DNA from: Acinetobacter lwoffii
GTDB lineage: Bacteria > Pseudomonadota > Gammaproteobacteria > Pseudomonadales > Moraxellaceae
NCBI RefSeq assembly: GCF_024129355.1
Contig: NZ_JAMXXP010000004.1
Span: forward strand, 1-64,000
Length of the DNA: 64,000 bases
Direction: 5' to 3'
Shown here: piece by piece, positions 8,820-18,603 of the stretch
Numbering within the stretch: the first letter of the stretch is position 1
How the letters are laid out: the number at the start of each line of letters is the position of its first letter
Position numbers and translations under genes: made by a program
Notes under the pieces: model-generated
The model's input: only the letters and a program-made list of their open reading frames with translations
Database searches by the model: none
Told to the model about the DNA's origin: nothing

Positions 8820-10013
8820 TCAAGTCTTAATTTCTATAAAGTTTACATTCGATTCAAATACTGCATTTAACTGCTGTAGCAAGTCCTCCCGATCTTGTAA
8901 GGCAGCTTTAATTCTTAAATAACTCATCCGGATATCATCCGGATATAAGTCGAGCAGTTGCTGGGCTTGATCTGTATAGCCTGTAGCTTGCAACACATGC
9001 CATTTCGCAAAGCTTAAAATCGGCAATGCTGGATATTTGGCTTCCCAGTATGAAATCTGTTGTGCAATCGCATCATAATCTGGATTTTGCCGCAATAACT
9101 GTTGCTGGAACCACAAATAAAAGACATCCTGATTAAATTGCTGTTCCATTAAATGAATCGCAAGCACTTCATGCTCGGCACTCATTTCTGGCATTCTAAA
9201 TAATAATTTCAACCATAATAATTTGACTGAATAGTCACGATCAAATATCTGAGGTTTTAAATCTAAATAACGTTGCTGTAAATAAAATAAATCGTCCTGT
9301 GTGGCTTGGTCATAGGCCAGTAATAATTGCTCCAGCCATGATTTTTTTACTTCTTGGTCTAAATGTCCATATTGAGTCGAGCGTAAATATAACCAGGGAA
9401 ACTGCATGGCGAATACCCCCCATAATACGACAAGACGCTGCTCATAGGCTGTTTTAACCTGTATTAACCAAGGCGATAATTCATGCTGATTTAAAAACTC
9501 TAAATGGGTAAGTGCTTGTTCACCTTGCTGTTGTGATAAATAAATTTCAATCCGTTGCAATTCTGCCAATTCAAATGCCATGGGATTGGACTGATTTAAA
9601 GCAGTTAATGCATGGGTATATTGTTGTTGCCCCCAAGATAAACGTGCATCAATAATATGTTTAAGTAAACCCGACTTGGTAAAAGACTGCTGAATAAAAT
9701 CCCGCTGATCCTGCGCAGCGTTTAATAACCAGATGACTGCCAGTTGTTCATAAGGATGTAAGCGGGAAAAACTAAAGACCGTTTCAGTTTTACGTTGTTC
9801 ACGGCTGCGATACTGCTTGATCGCATACCAGATGCAATGCATCAGAAAACTCACGCTCACCAAGGATGCGGCCAAAAACCAGAGGGTGGTTTGTAACTGC
9901 CACTCGCGCCAATACAGATAGACATAGCCAGCCCCATGTCCATAACTCAGGATACTCAGCCCCGCAATACCAAGCAGGCAGACAAATAAATAGGCTAGCA
10001 GAATCTGTTTCAT
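8820..10013 (-). CDS. hemY: HemY-like haem biosynthesis-associated membrane protein
   Basis: About 397 aa. Two N-terminal membrane helices (about 5-25 and 43-65) flank a short segment GHGAGYVYLYWREWQLQTT, which matches the HemY N-terminal family (G-Y-V, W, ET/TTLW). The rest is helical and resembles tetratricopeptide repeats. The family is always linked to hemC-hemD-hemX in proteobacteria, but its biochemical role is unknown; it is not the protoporphyrinogen oxidase also called HemY in Bacillus. ATG at 10013, seven bases after the hemX stop. The name rests on domain and synteny rather than strong identity. Confidence 0.75.
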   Translation of the reverse strand: MKQILLAYLFVCLLGIAGLSILSYGHGAGYVYLYWREWQLQTTLWFLAASLVSVSFLMHCIWYAIKQYRSREQRKTETVFSFSRLHPYEQLAVIWLLNAAQDQRDFIQQSFTKSGLLKHIIDARLSWGQQQYTHALTALNQSNPMAFELAELQRIEIYLSQQQGEQALTHLEFLNQHELSPWLIQVKTAYEQRLVVLWGVFAMQFPWLYLRSTQYGHLDQEVKKSWLEQLLLAYDQATQDDLFYLQQRYLDLKPQIFDRDYSVKLLWLKLLFRMPEMSAEHEVLAIHLMEQQFNQDVFYLWFQQQLLRQNPDYDAIAQQISYWEAKYPALPILSFAKWHVLQATGYTDQAQQLLDLYPDDIRMSYLRIKAALQDREDLLQQLNAVFESNVNFIEIKT

Positions 10014-10019
10014 AAGCAA

Positions 10020-10859
10020 TTAGCCCACTAGGGTGCGTGTGTTTAATAATGGAATCGGAGTAATCGGGGTGGCCTTGATTTGATTCAATTGCTGAATCCA
10101 TTTTTGGCTCTGTGCATCCGGCAATTGTCCCAAAACTTCAATCACGGCATTCAGTGCTTGCTGAAAAGCGACAGATTGGTCTTTTTGCAAGGTATTTTGT
10201 GCGATGAGCAAGCGTAACTGGGCCTCTTTCAGTACCAGATGCCGTTGCATCAAGACTGTGCTTGGCTGATCTGCGGATTCAACCTGAATCCAGCGCTGCC
10301 AGAAAGAGCGTTGAGTTTCTGGACGCTGACGATGTGGTGTCTGAATTTCTTTTTCAATTTCAGCATCCATCTGCACCAAGAGTTCTTTTACTTTATTTTG
10401 CTGCACTAATCGGCTGTTCACGAATTTTTTCAGCATGTCCTGATCTTTTGCAATCACTTGCTGCAAACTGCTGACCAAGGCAGGCGCTAAAATATAATCA
10501 TCCAGCTCATTAGATAACTGAGTTAATTTCTCAATCGCAGTGGCGTATTGTTGCTGTTGCAGTGCAAATTCGATCAGATCCAGATGTTGCTGCACCAAGA
10601 CAATATCATTTTGCGTTGCATCAGTTGCCGCTTCATTTACTGACGCTTTCGCTGAAGTAGTTCCAGCACTTTCCTGCTGAGCAGAAATCTGGCGTTTTAA
10701 AGCCACAAACTGATCATTGAGATTGGCATTTTGCTGCTGTAACTGATTAATGCTTTGATTAAATTCAGTCTGTGCTGTATTCAGAACATGAAGGTCGTAG
10801 CTGAGCTTGACCAGCCATGACAAACTTAAGATGAACAATACAATGAATAGTTTCTTCAT
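10020..10859 (-). CDS. hemX: HemX-like membrane protein
   Basis: 279 aa with one N-terminal membrane helix (LFIVLFILSLSWLVKLSYDL), a Gln-rich coiled coil (about 30-70) and a periplasmic helical domain. This is the layout of proteobacterial HemX, sometimes mis-annotated as uroporphyrinogen-III methyltransferase; no methyltransferase motif is visible. Its start overlaps the hemD stop by four bases (ATGA), indicating translational coupling. It is named from order and topology. Confidence 0.75.
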   Translation of the reverse strand: MKKLFIVLFILSLSWLVKLSYDLHVLNTAQTEFNQSINQLQQQNANLNDQFVALKRQISAQQESAGTTSAKASVNEAATDATQNDIVLVQQHLDLIEFALQQQQYATAIEKLTQLSNELDDYILAPALVSSLQQVIAKDQDMLKKFVNSRLVQQNKVKELLVQMDAEIEKEIQTPHRQRPETQRSFWQRWIQVESADQPSTVLMQRHLVLKEAQLRLLIAQNTLQKDQSVAFQQALNAVIEVLGQLPDAQSQKWIQQLNQIKATPITPIPLLNTRTLVG

Positions 10860-11635
10860 GCGTTCCCTAATATCAGCCCCATTTTCTGCAAGATCGTATT
10901 TGCGTCTAAATCATCGATTTTTACGAATTGAAAACTTGCCTGATGCTGCTGTTGATATTCCCCAAGAATATTGGCCAAACGTGGCCCCAAAACCAAATAA
11001 CAGGCTTGCTGTATAAACTCCGCATTCCTCTGCAAGAGTATCAGCCAGTTTAACCAACTTGCCTCACTGGTGATTAGCACTGCAAAACGCTGCTGTGTCT
11101 TAAGCAGCGCCAAATTCTCTGCCAAAATCGTTGCCGTCGTTTTAGGACATTGCCGCCGGTACAAAATAAAGTTTAAAACTTTAATATTGCTGGCACGTAA
11201 ATGATCCATCATAAATTGACGACCACCTTCTCCGCGCCAGAAAGCCACACCTGAACCAGAAGCCAGTTGCTTCAACACAGGCAATTGCAGCATGCCTTCC
11301 GAAGTTTCGACCTCAGGCACATGACTATGAATGCCATAGCTCGCCAGTGCCTGTTCAGTGGCTTTTCCCACTGACACCCAATGCACCTGCGCCAAGGCCG
11401 AGAGCTTAATACCCGCCTGTTGTAAATATTGCATGCCAATCTGAGCGGCCGTCGGACTGACCACCACAATAATCTGTGCCTGCTCCAGCTGCTGATACAA
11501 AATCAACAGCTCATCGGAATAAGGCATGGCATGCAGTTCGAGCAAGGGCAATTCCAGAACAGACACCTGTGCTGCCTGTAACTGTTGAGTCAAGCCTGCA
11601 GCACGATCACTGGGGCGAGTATTAATCAATAACAT
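10856..11635 (-). CDS. hemD: Uroporphyrinogen-III synthase
   Basis: Closes and inverts ring D of hydroxymethylbilane to give uroporphyrinogen III. 259 aa with the two-lobed HemD layout: LLINTRPSDRAAGLTQQL at the start, VVVSPTAAQIG in the first lobe and AVLITSEASWLNWL in the second. HemD sequences are poorly conserved, but the one-base overlap with hemC (TGATG) and the following hemX make the call secure. Confidence 0.9.
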   Translation of the reverse strand: MLLINTRPSDRAAGLTQQLQAAQVSVLELPLLELHAMPYSDELLILYQQLEQAQIIVVVSPTAAQIGMQYLQQAGIKLSALAQVHWVSVGKATEQALASYGIHSHVPEVETSEGMLQLPVLKQLASGSGVAFWRGEGGRQFMMDHLRASNIKVLNFILYRRQCPKTTATILAENLALLKTQQRFAVLITSEASWLNWLILLQRNAEFIQQACYLVLGPRLANILGEYQQQHQASFQFVKIDDLDANTILQKMGLILGNA

Positions 11636-12558
11636 CAGTGTGAATAGAGTGCTTTCAGCAACTCGCCAGCACCTTGATCAAGCAGGTCTTTTGCCAGCTC
11701 TACACCCAATTGCTCCGCAGCTGCCATTTTGCCAGTATGCTGTGCCCGGAGCAAAACTGTTCCATCGACACTGCCCACACGACCTTCGATTGAAATCACA
11801 CCCTCTTTGAGCGTGGCATAACCAGCAATCGGCACCTGACATCCGCCTTCTAGATAGGCATTAAAGGCACGTTCGGCACGTACACACGCATCTGTATCCG
11901 CATGCAGGAGTGGCTGAATCAAGTCCAGCACCGTCTGATCATGAGTACGGCATTCCAGTCCCAATGCCCCTTGACCCACGGCCGGCAGACTGACTTCAGG
12001 CATCAGAGTATGACGAATACGTTCTGCCAGACCCAAGCGTTTTAAACCGGCACTGGCCAGAATAATCGCATCATACTGGCCTGCATCCAGTTTAGATAAA
12101 CGTGTGCCGACATTACCGCGTAAATCGATAATGTCCAGATCTGGACGCTGTTTTAAAATCTGGGTTTTACGGCGCAAGCTTGAGGTTCCGACTTTGGCGC
12201 CTTGTGGCAATTCTTCAAAACTAGTGTAGGTATTCGACACAAAGGCATCTAAGGGATCTTCACGTTCACAGATCACTGCCAGACTCAGACCTTCGGGCAA
12301 GGCCATCGGGACATCTTTCATGGAATGCACAGCCAGATCTGCACGACCATCCAGTAAAGCGGCTTCTAATTCTTTTACAAACAGTCCTTTTCCACCAATT
12401 TTAGCCAGTGGTGTATCTAGAATTTTATCGCCCTGTGTAACAAAAGTGACTAACTCAACCTGCAAACCAGCTTGCAAATCTTGTAGGCGCGCACGGATGT
12501 GTTCCGCTTGCCAAAGCGCAAGTGGACTTTGTCGAGTTGCAATTTTTAGGGTCTTCAT
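11635..12558 (-). CDS. hemC: Porphobilinogen deaminase (hydroxymethylbilane synthase)
   Basis: Polymerises four porphobilinogens into hydroxymethylbilane. From the ATG at 12558 it has 307 aa, matching the family (about 310); a longer reading to 12621 adds 21 residues that do not belong to the fold. It starts [17 protein letters not shown] and has the substrate-binding [11 protein letters not shown] motif and the dipyrromethane cofactor Cys in EGGCQVPI. First gene of hemC-hemD-hemX-hemY-thioesterase. Confidence 0.95.
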   Translation of the reverse strand: MKTLKIATRQSPLALWQAEHIRARLQDLQAGLQVELVTFVTQGDKILDTPLAKIGGKGLFVKELEAALLDGRADLAVHSMKDVPMALPEGLSLAVICEREDPLDAFVSNTYTSFEELPQGAKVGTSSLRRKTQILKQRPDLDIIDLRGNVGTRLSKLDAGQYDAIILASAGLKRLGLAERIRHTLMPEVSLPAVGQGALGLECRTHDQTVLDLIQPLLHADTDACVRAERAFNAYLEGGCQVPIAGYATLKEGVISIEGRVGSVDGTVLLRAQHTGKMAAAEQLGVELAKDLLDQGAGELLKALYSH

Positions 12559-12666
12559 AAATTTCAATAACAGTAAATGAGAACAATAGTCTAAACTTAA
12601 CCTGCTCACTTGAAAATGCAAGTGAATTTATATAAGTTTCAACTCAATGCTCTCATTCATCCCCTG

Positions 12667-13407
12667 CTAAAGCTTTTGAATCCGATCTCGTAAAAACGGT
12701 AAATGTCGCCGACTAACCGCCAAACGATCGTCCAGCTCACGACAACGTACCTGATACTGACCAGAACTCACCACTTCCAGACCATCCAGATAATGCACCG
12801 AGATCAAGGCATTACGATGAATCCGGATAAACTGGTTCCCAAACTCCTGCTCTAACTCCTTTAAGGTTTCATCAATCAATACACTGCCGTTTTTATGACG
12901 CACAGTGACATATTTCTGATCCGCCAGAAAATAATAGATATTTTCAACTGGCACCAATTCGACACCACGATAGGTCTTTGCCGCAATCTGCTGGCGGCTG
13001 ATATTGATTTCGTCCATATTTTCTTTTTGTTTTAGTTGGCTCATTTGAGCTTGGGTAAGTTTAGTTAAGTGCTCTAAAACCTGTGCCAATTCCTGTTGCA
13101 TCACCGGTTTAAGCAAGTAGCCTTCGGCATTTGATTTAAATGCATCCAGCGCATGTTGGTCATAGGCCGTACAAAAGACAATGGCCGGCATTGGATCCAG
13201 TTGACGCAAATGTTGCGCACAAGCTAGTCCATTCATTTCAGGCATTTGAATATCTAATAGGATGACATCGGGTTCGTATTGGTGAGCCAGATCAATCGCT
13301 TGACGGCCATGGCTTGCTGTCGCCACCACATCATGCCCCAGTTGAGAGACCAAACGTGATAAACGCTCGACGGCCAAAGGCTCATCATCACAAATCAGGA
13401 TGTCCAT
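12667..13407 (-). CDS. algR: LytTR response regulator, AlgR-like
   Basis: 246-aa response regulator. The receiver domain (1-120) has the phospho-acceptor Asp in DVILLDIQMPEMNG and the conserved Thr and Lys (FCTAYD, YLLKPV). The C-terminal LytTR DNA-binding domain (about 140-246) contains IRIHRNALISVHYLDGLE. It lies downstream of its likely cognate kinase and upstream of hemC, the same arrangement as algZ-algR-hemC in Pseudomonas. In that genus AlgR controls type IV pili and alginate; the Acinetobacter targets cannot be read here. Confidence 0.85.
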   Translation of the reverse strand: MDILICDDEPLAVERLSRLVSQLGHDVVATASHGRQAIDLAHQYEPDVILLDIQMPEMNGLACAQHLRQLDPMPAIVFCTAYDQHALDAFKSNAEGYLLKPVMQQELAQVLEHLTKLTQAQMSQLKQKENMDEINISRQQIAAKTYRGVELVPVENIYYFLADQKYVTVRHKNGSVLIDETLKELEQEFGNQFIRIHRNALISVHYLDGLEVVSSGQYQVRCRELDDRLAVSRRHLPFLRDRIQKL

Positions 13408-13476
13408 TTCTCCTCCTTACCCAGTTAACCTCATCAGATGAATGATAAAGCCAACTGCGATTTCTTTGATTTATTT

Positions 13477-14631
13477 TTATTTATATTGATATCGCACTAC
13501 CGTCGTAAACATCCCTTCGCCGGCAAAGGTTTGAAAAGTCACACTAGGTCCATAATAAGCTTGCAGACGCTGTCTAACATTTTCTATTGCAATACCATGT
13601 CCCTTTTTTAAAATTTTATTATCCTGTGCATAAGGGTTGGTTATGATGATATTAATTTGATTTTGCAATATTTCAACCAATATGCTTATGGTACTCTTTG
13701 TGAGAATTTTTTCAACTCCATGGAAAATACTATTTTCTAACAAGGGTTGTAAAGTTAATAATGGAATTTGAACTTGTGAGTATAAGTCTTTGTTTTCTAA
13801 CTTCCATTCCACCTGCAAACGCTCACCTAGACGGATCTGCTCAATCTCCAGATAGCGCTGGCACAGATCAATTTCCTCCTGCAGGTTGACCAGTTTTAAT
13901 TCCTGAAAACTGGCACGAAATAACCGTGACAAATTCAACAGCATGTGCTCGGCTTTATCCGGATCGATACTGATCAGGCTGATCACACTATTCATGCTGT
14001 TAAACAGGAAATGCGGCTGAATCCGTGCCTGCATGGCCTGAATTCTAGCATTCAGCTCGCTATGCTGCTGCTGCTCCCATTGCTCACGCAAATAAAGATA
14101 GCGAAAACAGAAAGTTCCCAGCAAAATTCCCAGACTTAAATGGAGTCCGACCCGATCCAGCGCAATCGCCAGGTTTAAATCCTGAAAATTAAAATTCTGT
14201 CCAAAATATATCAAGATATTCAGGTTCACCGTAGTGAGCAGTACAATTGCCTGTAACAGCAGAAATCCAGAAATCAAAGCCAGTTTGATTCCCATACGTT
14301 GAAAGGCTTGATGGAACAGCTCGACCAGTGCTGCAAAACATAACAGTACCCAGTTGATATACAGGATATATTGCAGCAGGTGCATTCCATTCAAAGCCTG
14401 CCAGGATTGCGCTTCTGCAAGCGCCAGAATCATGGCCAGAATATTGCCGCCAGCAAACAGTTCCAGCAAATAGCGTAGATTGCCGATCTGGCTAAAAAAA
14501 TAGGAATTTTGCGTCTGTTCGTTTATCGATGTAAAAGATTGAGCAGATGTGACTTCGGCAATGGGCTTTGAATTTGTTATACTCTTTTTCGTTCTACTGC
14601 TTTTAATCTGATTGAGCCGACATGACCACAT
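13477..14631 (-). CDS. algZ: Sensor histidine kinase, LytS/AlgZ (FimS) type
   Basis: 384 aa from the most upstream ATG. Several membrane helices lie between about 50 and 180, followed by the His_kinase domain with the phospho-accepting His in [16 protein letters not shown] and a C-terminal ATPase domain with [12 protein letters not shown]. It pairs with the algR gene 70 bp downstream. The first 45-50 residues (Ser/Thr/Lys/Gln-rich) do not look like the conserved fold. The ATG at 14631 overlaps the divergent argH start by 10 bases, so the true start may be further in, but no better ATG is visible before the first membrane helix. Confidence 0.82.
   Translation of the reverse strand: MWSCRLNQIKSSRTKKSITNSKPIAEVTSAQSFTSINEQTQNSYFFSQIGNLRYLLELFAGGNILAMILALAEAQSWQALNGMHLLQYILYINWVLLCFAALVELFHQAFQRMGIKLALISGFLLLQAIVLLTTVNLNILIYFGQNFNFQDLNLAIALDRVGLHLSLGILLGTFCFRYLYLREQWEQQQHSELNARIQAMQARIQPHFLFNSMNSVISLISIDPDKAEHMLLNLSRLFRASFQELKLVNLQEEIDLCQRYLEIEQIRLGERLQVEWKLENKDLYSQVQIPLLTLQPLLENSIFHGVEKILTKSTISILVEILQNQINIIITNPYAQDNKILKKGHGIAIENVRQRLQAYYGPSVTFQTFAGEGMFTTVVRYQYK
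14578..14583 (+). promoter_or_regulatory. Possible -10 box for argH
   Basis: TATACT lies about 40 bp before the argH ATG and within the annotated 5' end of algZ. The -35 region (TCGGCA at 17-bp spacing) is weak. If functional, the algZ N-terminus and argH promoter overlap. Confidence 0.35.
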
Positions 14632-16052
14632 CTTCTAATTCCTCTAATCCATCACACGCCCAGACTTCGGGTATGTGGGGCGGTCGTTTCTCTGAAGCGA
14701 CTGATGCTTTTGTTGCTGAATTTACAGCATCTGTTCAATTTGACCAACGTTTTTATAAACAAGATATTGCAGGCTCGATTGCCCACGCAACCATGCTGGC
14801 AAAAGTGGGCGTACTGACCACGCAAGAACGCGATGACATTATTGAAGGTCTGACAGCGATTCAAGCCGATATTGAAGCAGGCAACTTTGAATGGCGCATT
14901 GATTTAGAAGATGTCCACATGAACATTGAGTCACGCCTGACTCAACGTATCGGCATTACTGGCAAGAAACTGCATACCGGTCGTAGCCGTAATGACCAGG
15001 TGGCTACAGATATCCGTCTTTATGTACGCGATGAAATCGATAGCATCCTGGAATTACTGAAAAAATTACAAAAAGGTATTTTAAGCTTAGCGGCTAAAAA
15101 CACCGACACCATCATGCCAGGCTTCACCCACTTGCAAACCGCTCAGCCAGTGACTTTTGGTCATCATCTAATGGCTTGGTTTGAAATGCTGGTACGCGAT
15201 TCAGAACGTCTGATTGATTGCCGTAAGCGTGTCAACCGTATGCCGCTTGGTTCTGCTGCACTTGCAGGTACTACTTATCCAATCGACCGTGCTTATACTG
15301 CTGAACTGCTAGGTTTTGAAGCTGTTGCTGAAAACTCGCTGGATGCAGTATCGGATCGTGACTTTGCGATTGAATTTAATGCCGCTGCATCTTTAATTAT
15401 GATGCATTTATCACGTATGTCTGAAGAACTGATTCTATGGACATCTGCACAGTTCAAATTCGTGAATATTCCAGATCGCTTCTGTACTGGCTCTTCAATC
15501 ATGCCGCAGAAGAAAAATCCGGATGTGCCTGAACTGGTACGTGGTAAAACCGGCCGTGTCTATGGCGATTTGATGAGCCTGCTGACTTTAATGAAAGGCC
15601 AGCCTCTAGCCTATAACAAAGACAATCAGGAAGATAAAGAGCCATTGTTCGATGCGATCGATACAGTTCGTGGTTCACTCATGGCATTTGCTGACATGAT
15701 TCCTGCACTGGTTCCAAACATTGCTGAAATGCGCGAAGCAGCGCTGCGTGGTTTCTCAACTGCGACTGACCTAGCTGATTACCTGGTGAAAAACGGCGTT
15801 GCATTCCGTGATGCGCACGAGATTGTAGGTAAAGCGGTTGCACTCGGTGTACAAGAATCTAAAGACCTGTCTGAATTGACACTCGAACAACTGCAACAGT
15901 TCTCTGACCTGATTCAAGCAGACGTATTTGAAAAAGCCCTAACTCTTGAAGCTTCGGTGAATGCCCGTAATCACATTGGTGGCACCGCGCCTGCTCAAGT
16001 GAAAGCAGCCATTGAGCGTGCACATGCGCGTTTGGAACAACTTTACGCATAA
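14622..16052 (+). CDS. argH: Argininosuccinate lyase
   Basis: Last step of arginine synthesis: splits argininosuccinate into arginine and fumarate. 476 aa, about 15-20 longer than usual because of a Ser/Thr/Asn-rich N-terminal extension before [13 protein letters not shown]. The fumarase/ASL signature [12 protein letters not shown] is intact, as are [13 protein letters not shown] and TFGHHLMAW. It is divergent from algZ with overlapping 5' ends and followed after nine bases by the yggX reading frame, so the two genes may share a transcript. Confidence 0.96.
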   Translation: MTTSSNSSNPSHAQTSGMWGGRFSEATDAFVAEFTASVQFDQRFYKQDIAGSIAHATMLAKVGVLTTQERDDIIEGLTAIQADIEAGNFEWRIDLEDVHMNIESRLTQRIGITGKKLHTGRSRNDQVATDIRLYVRDEIDSILELLKKLQKGILSLAAKNTDTIMPGFTHLQTAQPVTFGHHLMAWFEMLVRDSERLIDCRKRVNRMPLGSAALAGTTYPIDRAYTAELLGFEAVAENSLDAVSDRDFAIEFNAAASLIMMHLSRMSEELILWTSAQFKFVNIPDRFCTGSSIMPQKKNPDVPELVRGKTGRVYGDLMSLLTLMKGQPLAYNKDNQEDKEPLFDAIDTVRGSLMAFADMIPALVPNIAEMREAALRGFSTATDLADYLVKNGVAFRDAHEIVGKAVALGVQESKDLSELTLEQLQQFSDLIQADVFEKALTLEASVNARNHIGGTAPAQVKAAIERAHARLEQLYA

Positions 16053-16067
16053 TTTTGGAGTATGGAT

Positions 16068-16337
16068 ATGTCTCGAAAAGTTTTTTGCCGTAAGTATCAG
16101 GCGGACATGGAAGGTTTAGACTTTGCTCCATTCCCGGGGCCAAAGGGTCAGGAATTGTTTGATACCGTGTCTAAACAGGCTTGGCAAGAATGGCTAAAAC
16201 ACCAAACCACGCTAATTAATGAAAAGCGTTTGAACGTGTTTGAAGCTGATGCGAAAAAGTTTCTAGAAGAACAGCGTGAAAAGTTCTTTAACAATGATGC
16301 ATCCCTAGAAAAAGCCGAAGGGCTAAAGCCTGAGTAA
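16068..16337 (+). CDS. yggX: Fe(2+)-trafficking / oxidative damage protection protein
   Basis: 89-aa member of the YggX family, small cytoplasmic proteins that protect iron-sulfur enzymes from oxidation. It opens with [18 protein letters not shown] and the [10 protein letters not shown] motif; the family's single conserved Cys is present. The ATG at 16068 is preferred because GGAG lies seven bases before it, whereas the ATG at 16062 would be only one base away. It follows argH closely. Confidence 0.93.
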   Translation: MSRKVFCRKYQADMEGLDFAPFPGPKGQELFDTVSKQAWQEWLKHQTTLINEKRLNVFEADAKKFLEEQREKFFNNDASLEKAEGLKPE

Positions 16338-16342
16338 AAAAG

Positions 16343-16435
16343 AAAGCACTGCTTTTCTTTTTTACGTAAGACAAGGACGAAGTCCGCGTAGGCTTTAATC
16401 TAAAAGAATCTCCATTATTGGGGATTCTTTTTTTA
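16343..16435 (+). ncRNA. Candidate small RNA or 3'-UTR element, copy 1 of a tandem duplication
   Basis: A 60-nt block (16343-16402) recurs at 16520-16579 without gaps and with about eight differences; both contain GAAGTCCGCGTAGGC. Copy 1 is followed by an intrinsic terminator (AGAATCTCC/GGGGATTCT then T7). It starts six bases after the yggX stop, so it could be a processed 3' UTR. No protein frame explains the conservation. The RNA call is inference. Confidence 0.4.
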
Positions 16436-16484
16436 TGTATTGCTCTAAACATTACTCAAGACCAGCGAAGCGGGTAGTTTTGAA

Positions 16485-16605
16485 TGTGAAGAGCTCCCAA
16501 TGCAGGAACTTTTCACATTAAAGCCCTGCCTTTCTTTTTTACACAAAACAAGAATGAAGTCCGCGTAGGCATAAATCTATCCCCTATTTCAGGGGATTTT
16601 TTGAC
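16485..16605 (+). ncRNA. Candidate small RNA, copy 2 of the tandem duplication
   Basis: The second copy of the 60-nt block (16520-16579) is followed by its own terminator (TCCCCT/AGGGGA then T6). It is preceded by a 13-bp hairpin with one mismatch and one wobble (16485-16497 pairing with 16505-16517). Retention of a terminator with a different sequence behind each copy suggests selection on transcript ends. No clear promoter was found. Confidence 0.4.
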
Positions 16606-16957
16606 TAATTCTAGCAAATCTTACTAACTCACACTTAGAGCACAAAAACAGATTTTTACTTATTCTATTTCGTTTATCTAGTCAGCCACTATCCTGCTGA
16701 AAAACATTCAGATTTGTATCAAAATAATAGATTGTAAAAGCAATATACAGAGTATTCACAAAACACAACATTCTGCTACAAGAAGCCACATGATTAAAAA
16801 AAACTGTCTCTCTATAATGAGCCCTAAGAAGATGAGATATCTTTGAATAACTATAATAATAAGCAACAAATACCCCGATTTCATCCCAGTTCTTCCCCCA
16901 AAGACTGGGTATTTTTTTGCCTGCAATTTGCCGATTGGCTTGATAATTTAAGCGCAT
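16606..16957. other. AT-rich intergenic stretch, no gene supported
   Basis: About 350 bp between the tandem element and the pgsA terminator. A 91-codon minus-strand frame is open here, but it has no family resemblance, no good ribosome-binding site and an unlikely composition, so I do not call it. Confidence 0.5.
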
Positions 16958-16958
16958 A

Positions 16959-16985
16959 AAAAAAGCCCCCTTTCAAGGAGCTTCT
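16959..16985 (-). terminator. Intrinsic terminator of pgsA
   Basis: On the minus strand an imperfect stem AAGCTCC/GGGGGCTT is followed by T7, just beyond the pgsA stop. Confidence 0.65.
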
Positions 16986-16998
16986 CTTTTCATTTCGA

Positions 16999-17586
16999 TT
17001 AAGGCTGTTTCAGATATGGCCAAGCCGCTTTCAGATAAATGAACATCGACCATAAAGTGAGTACCACTGCGGTGTATAGCAAGGCATACGCCAGCATTTC
17101 TAGCGGTGGCCAGTTCAGCAGGAATACGGTGATAGCGATCATCTGAAAAGCGGTTTTGTATTTACCCACTGTTGAAACCGCAACATTGGTCCGCGCACCG
17201 AGTTCTGCCATCCATTCACGCAGGGCTGAAACGGTAATTTCACGCGAAATAATTACAATCGCAGCAAAAGCCATCGACATGGAAGGCTGCCATTGCACCA
17301 ATACAATCAGTGCAGCTGCGACCATCAATTTATCTGCAACCGGATCGAGAAACCGCCCAAAAGCGGAAGTCTGGTTTAATGTACGTGCCAGATAGCCATC
17401 AAACCAGTCCGTTACCGCAGCCACCACAAAGATCGTGGTTAAAATGATATGCCGCGTCATATCGGGGTTATGAGCATCAAAGCCCATTGCAGGTGGCCAG
17501 TAAGCCACCAATAAAAATACCGGAATAAGAGCGATACGCGCCAAGGTCAAGATATTTGGAATATTCAGGATACGACCTGTAGTCAT
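16999..17586 (-). CDS. pgsA: CDP-diacylglycerol-glycerol-3-phosphate 3-phosphatidyltransferase
   Basis: Makes phosphatidylglycerol phosphate, the committed step of anionic phospholipid synthesis, in the inner membrane. 195 aa from the ATG at 17586 (a TTG 12 bases earlier is possible). The CDP-alcohol phosphotransferase motif is complete: DWFDGYLAR, then G in FGRFLDPVADK with both Asp. Several membrane helices follow. It stands alone here, with no uvrC-pgsA coupling, although uvrC lies 1 kb away on the same strand. Confidence 0.93.
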   Translation of the reverse strand: MTTGRILNIPNILTLARIALIPVFLLVAYWPPAMGFDAHNPDMTRHIILTTIFVVAAVTDWFDGYLARTLNQTSAFGRFLDPVADKLMVAAALIVLVQWQPSMSMAFAAIVIISREITVSALREWMAELGARTNVAVSTVGKYKTAFQMIAITVFLLNWPPLEMLAYALLYTAVVLTLWSMFIYLKAAWPYLKQP

Positions 17587-17693
17587 AGACACCGCCAATT
17601 TTTCCCCTCATGTACGATGAAAATGCACACTTTTTTAGAGGTTTGATCCATCATTAATAGGCTTCACTTTATACGAATTGACTTGCAGTGTCA

Positions 17694-18488
17694 CTAGGCA
17701 AACACCGTCACTGTTTGTCTTGCCATCGCAATCAGGCGATTTTCGGCATCCCAGAGATAGGCATGCTCCGTCGCATAACCATCCGCAGCATAGTCGGTAA
17801 ATACTTTATATTTAAACCAATCATGCAATTGATGTTGAACCGGATGCACATAGGTCACTGTCCAGGTCAGACTACTCGCAGGCGCCATGTTTTTAAACAT
17901 CGGCAACACCCCAGGTGGCCAGATATCAAAAATAGCCATCAAGTCTGCGACCAGAAATTCACGGTTGTGATGCTTTTCAGGATGAAACCGGCACCAGCCA
18001 CCAAAGTCCGGACGAGGACTGGCACTACAAGGTAGATTGACATCCGCCCAGGCTACTTCGAAATGGTCATAACAGTCTGGCATACCATAGCCAACAGGAA
18101 TCTGAAACAGCTGCTCTGGCGCAGCATAGTCGGGTGCCTGAACTTGTTGCTTTACCTGAATCTCTGAATCACGGGAAATACCAAAACTGGCAATCAGAAT
18201 ACTTTGCACCGCGTCGTCCTGCCATAAGCGCACTTCAATCGTGGTCACCGACTTGCCCTGCCGCAGGATTTCGGCACTCAGTCGTACTTTGGCTTGCTGA
18301 ATCGGGCCGACAAAGGTCACACTGCAACTCAGCAAATGCTTGGCCGGATCATTGATGTGAGTGACGGCTTTTTGCATCATCATCGCGGCAGCCAGACCAC
18401 CATACAGAGTACGACCCTGTAACCATCCCTGTGGAAACTCTACCCATTCCTGTTCGGCAATTTGTGCATAAAGTGCATGCAAAGACAT
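17694..18488 (-). CDS. Acyl-CoA thioesterase, TesB-like double hot-dog
   Basis: 264 aa; two tandem hot-dog domains. The N-terminal one shows GRTLYGGLAAAMMMQKAV, the C-terminal one LTWTVTYVHPVQ. This is the thioesterase-like superfamily that includes TesB, probably hydrolysing acyl-CoA in the cytoplasm. A GAGGGATC ribosome-binding site precedes the ATG. Substrate unknown. Confidence 0.8.
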   Translation of the reverse strand: MSLHALYAQIAEQEWVEFPQGWLQGRTLYGGLAAAMMMQKAVTHINDPAKHLLSCSVTFVGPIQQAKVRLSAEILRQGKSVTTIEVRLWQDDAVQSILIASFGISRDSEIQVKQQVQAPDYAAPEQLFQIPVGYGMPDCYDHFEVAWADVNLPCSASPRPDFGGWCRFHPEKHHNREFLVADLMAIFDIWPPGVLPMFKNMAPASSLTWTVTYVHPVQHQLHDWFKYKVFTDYAADGYATEHAYLWDAENRLIAMARQTVTVFA

Positions 18489-18603
18489 GTTGATCCCTCA
18501 GTAAGTCTTGATGCTCAGTATATTCGGTAAAATTCTTCAGGTTGTGAATGTCACGTGACCCAAGCGTCAATGCGCACTTTGGCCCTTGCATTTAAGCCAC
18601 GCG

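Noticed and set aside
16682-16957. 91-codon minus-strand frame upstream of the pgsA terminator
   Set aside because: No ribosome-binding site, no family likeness, odd composition; judged chance in AT-rich DNA.
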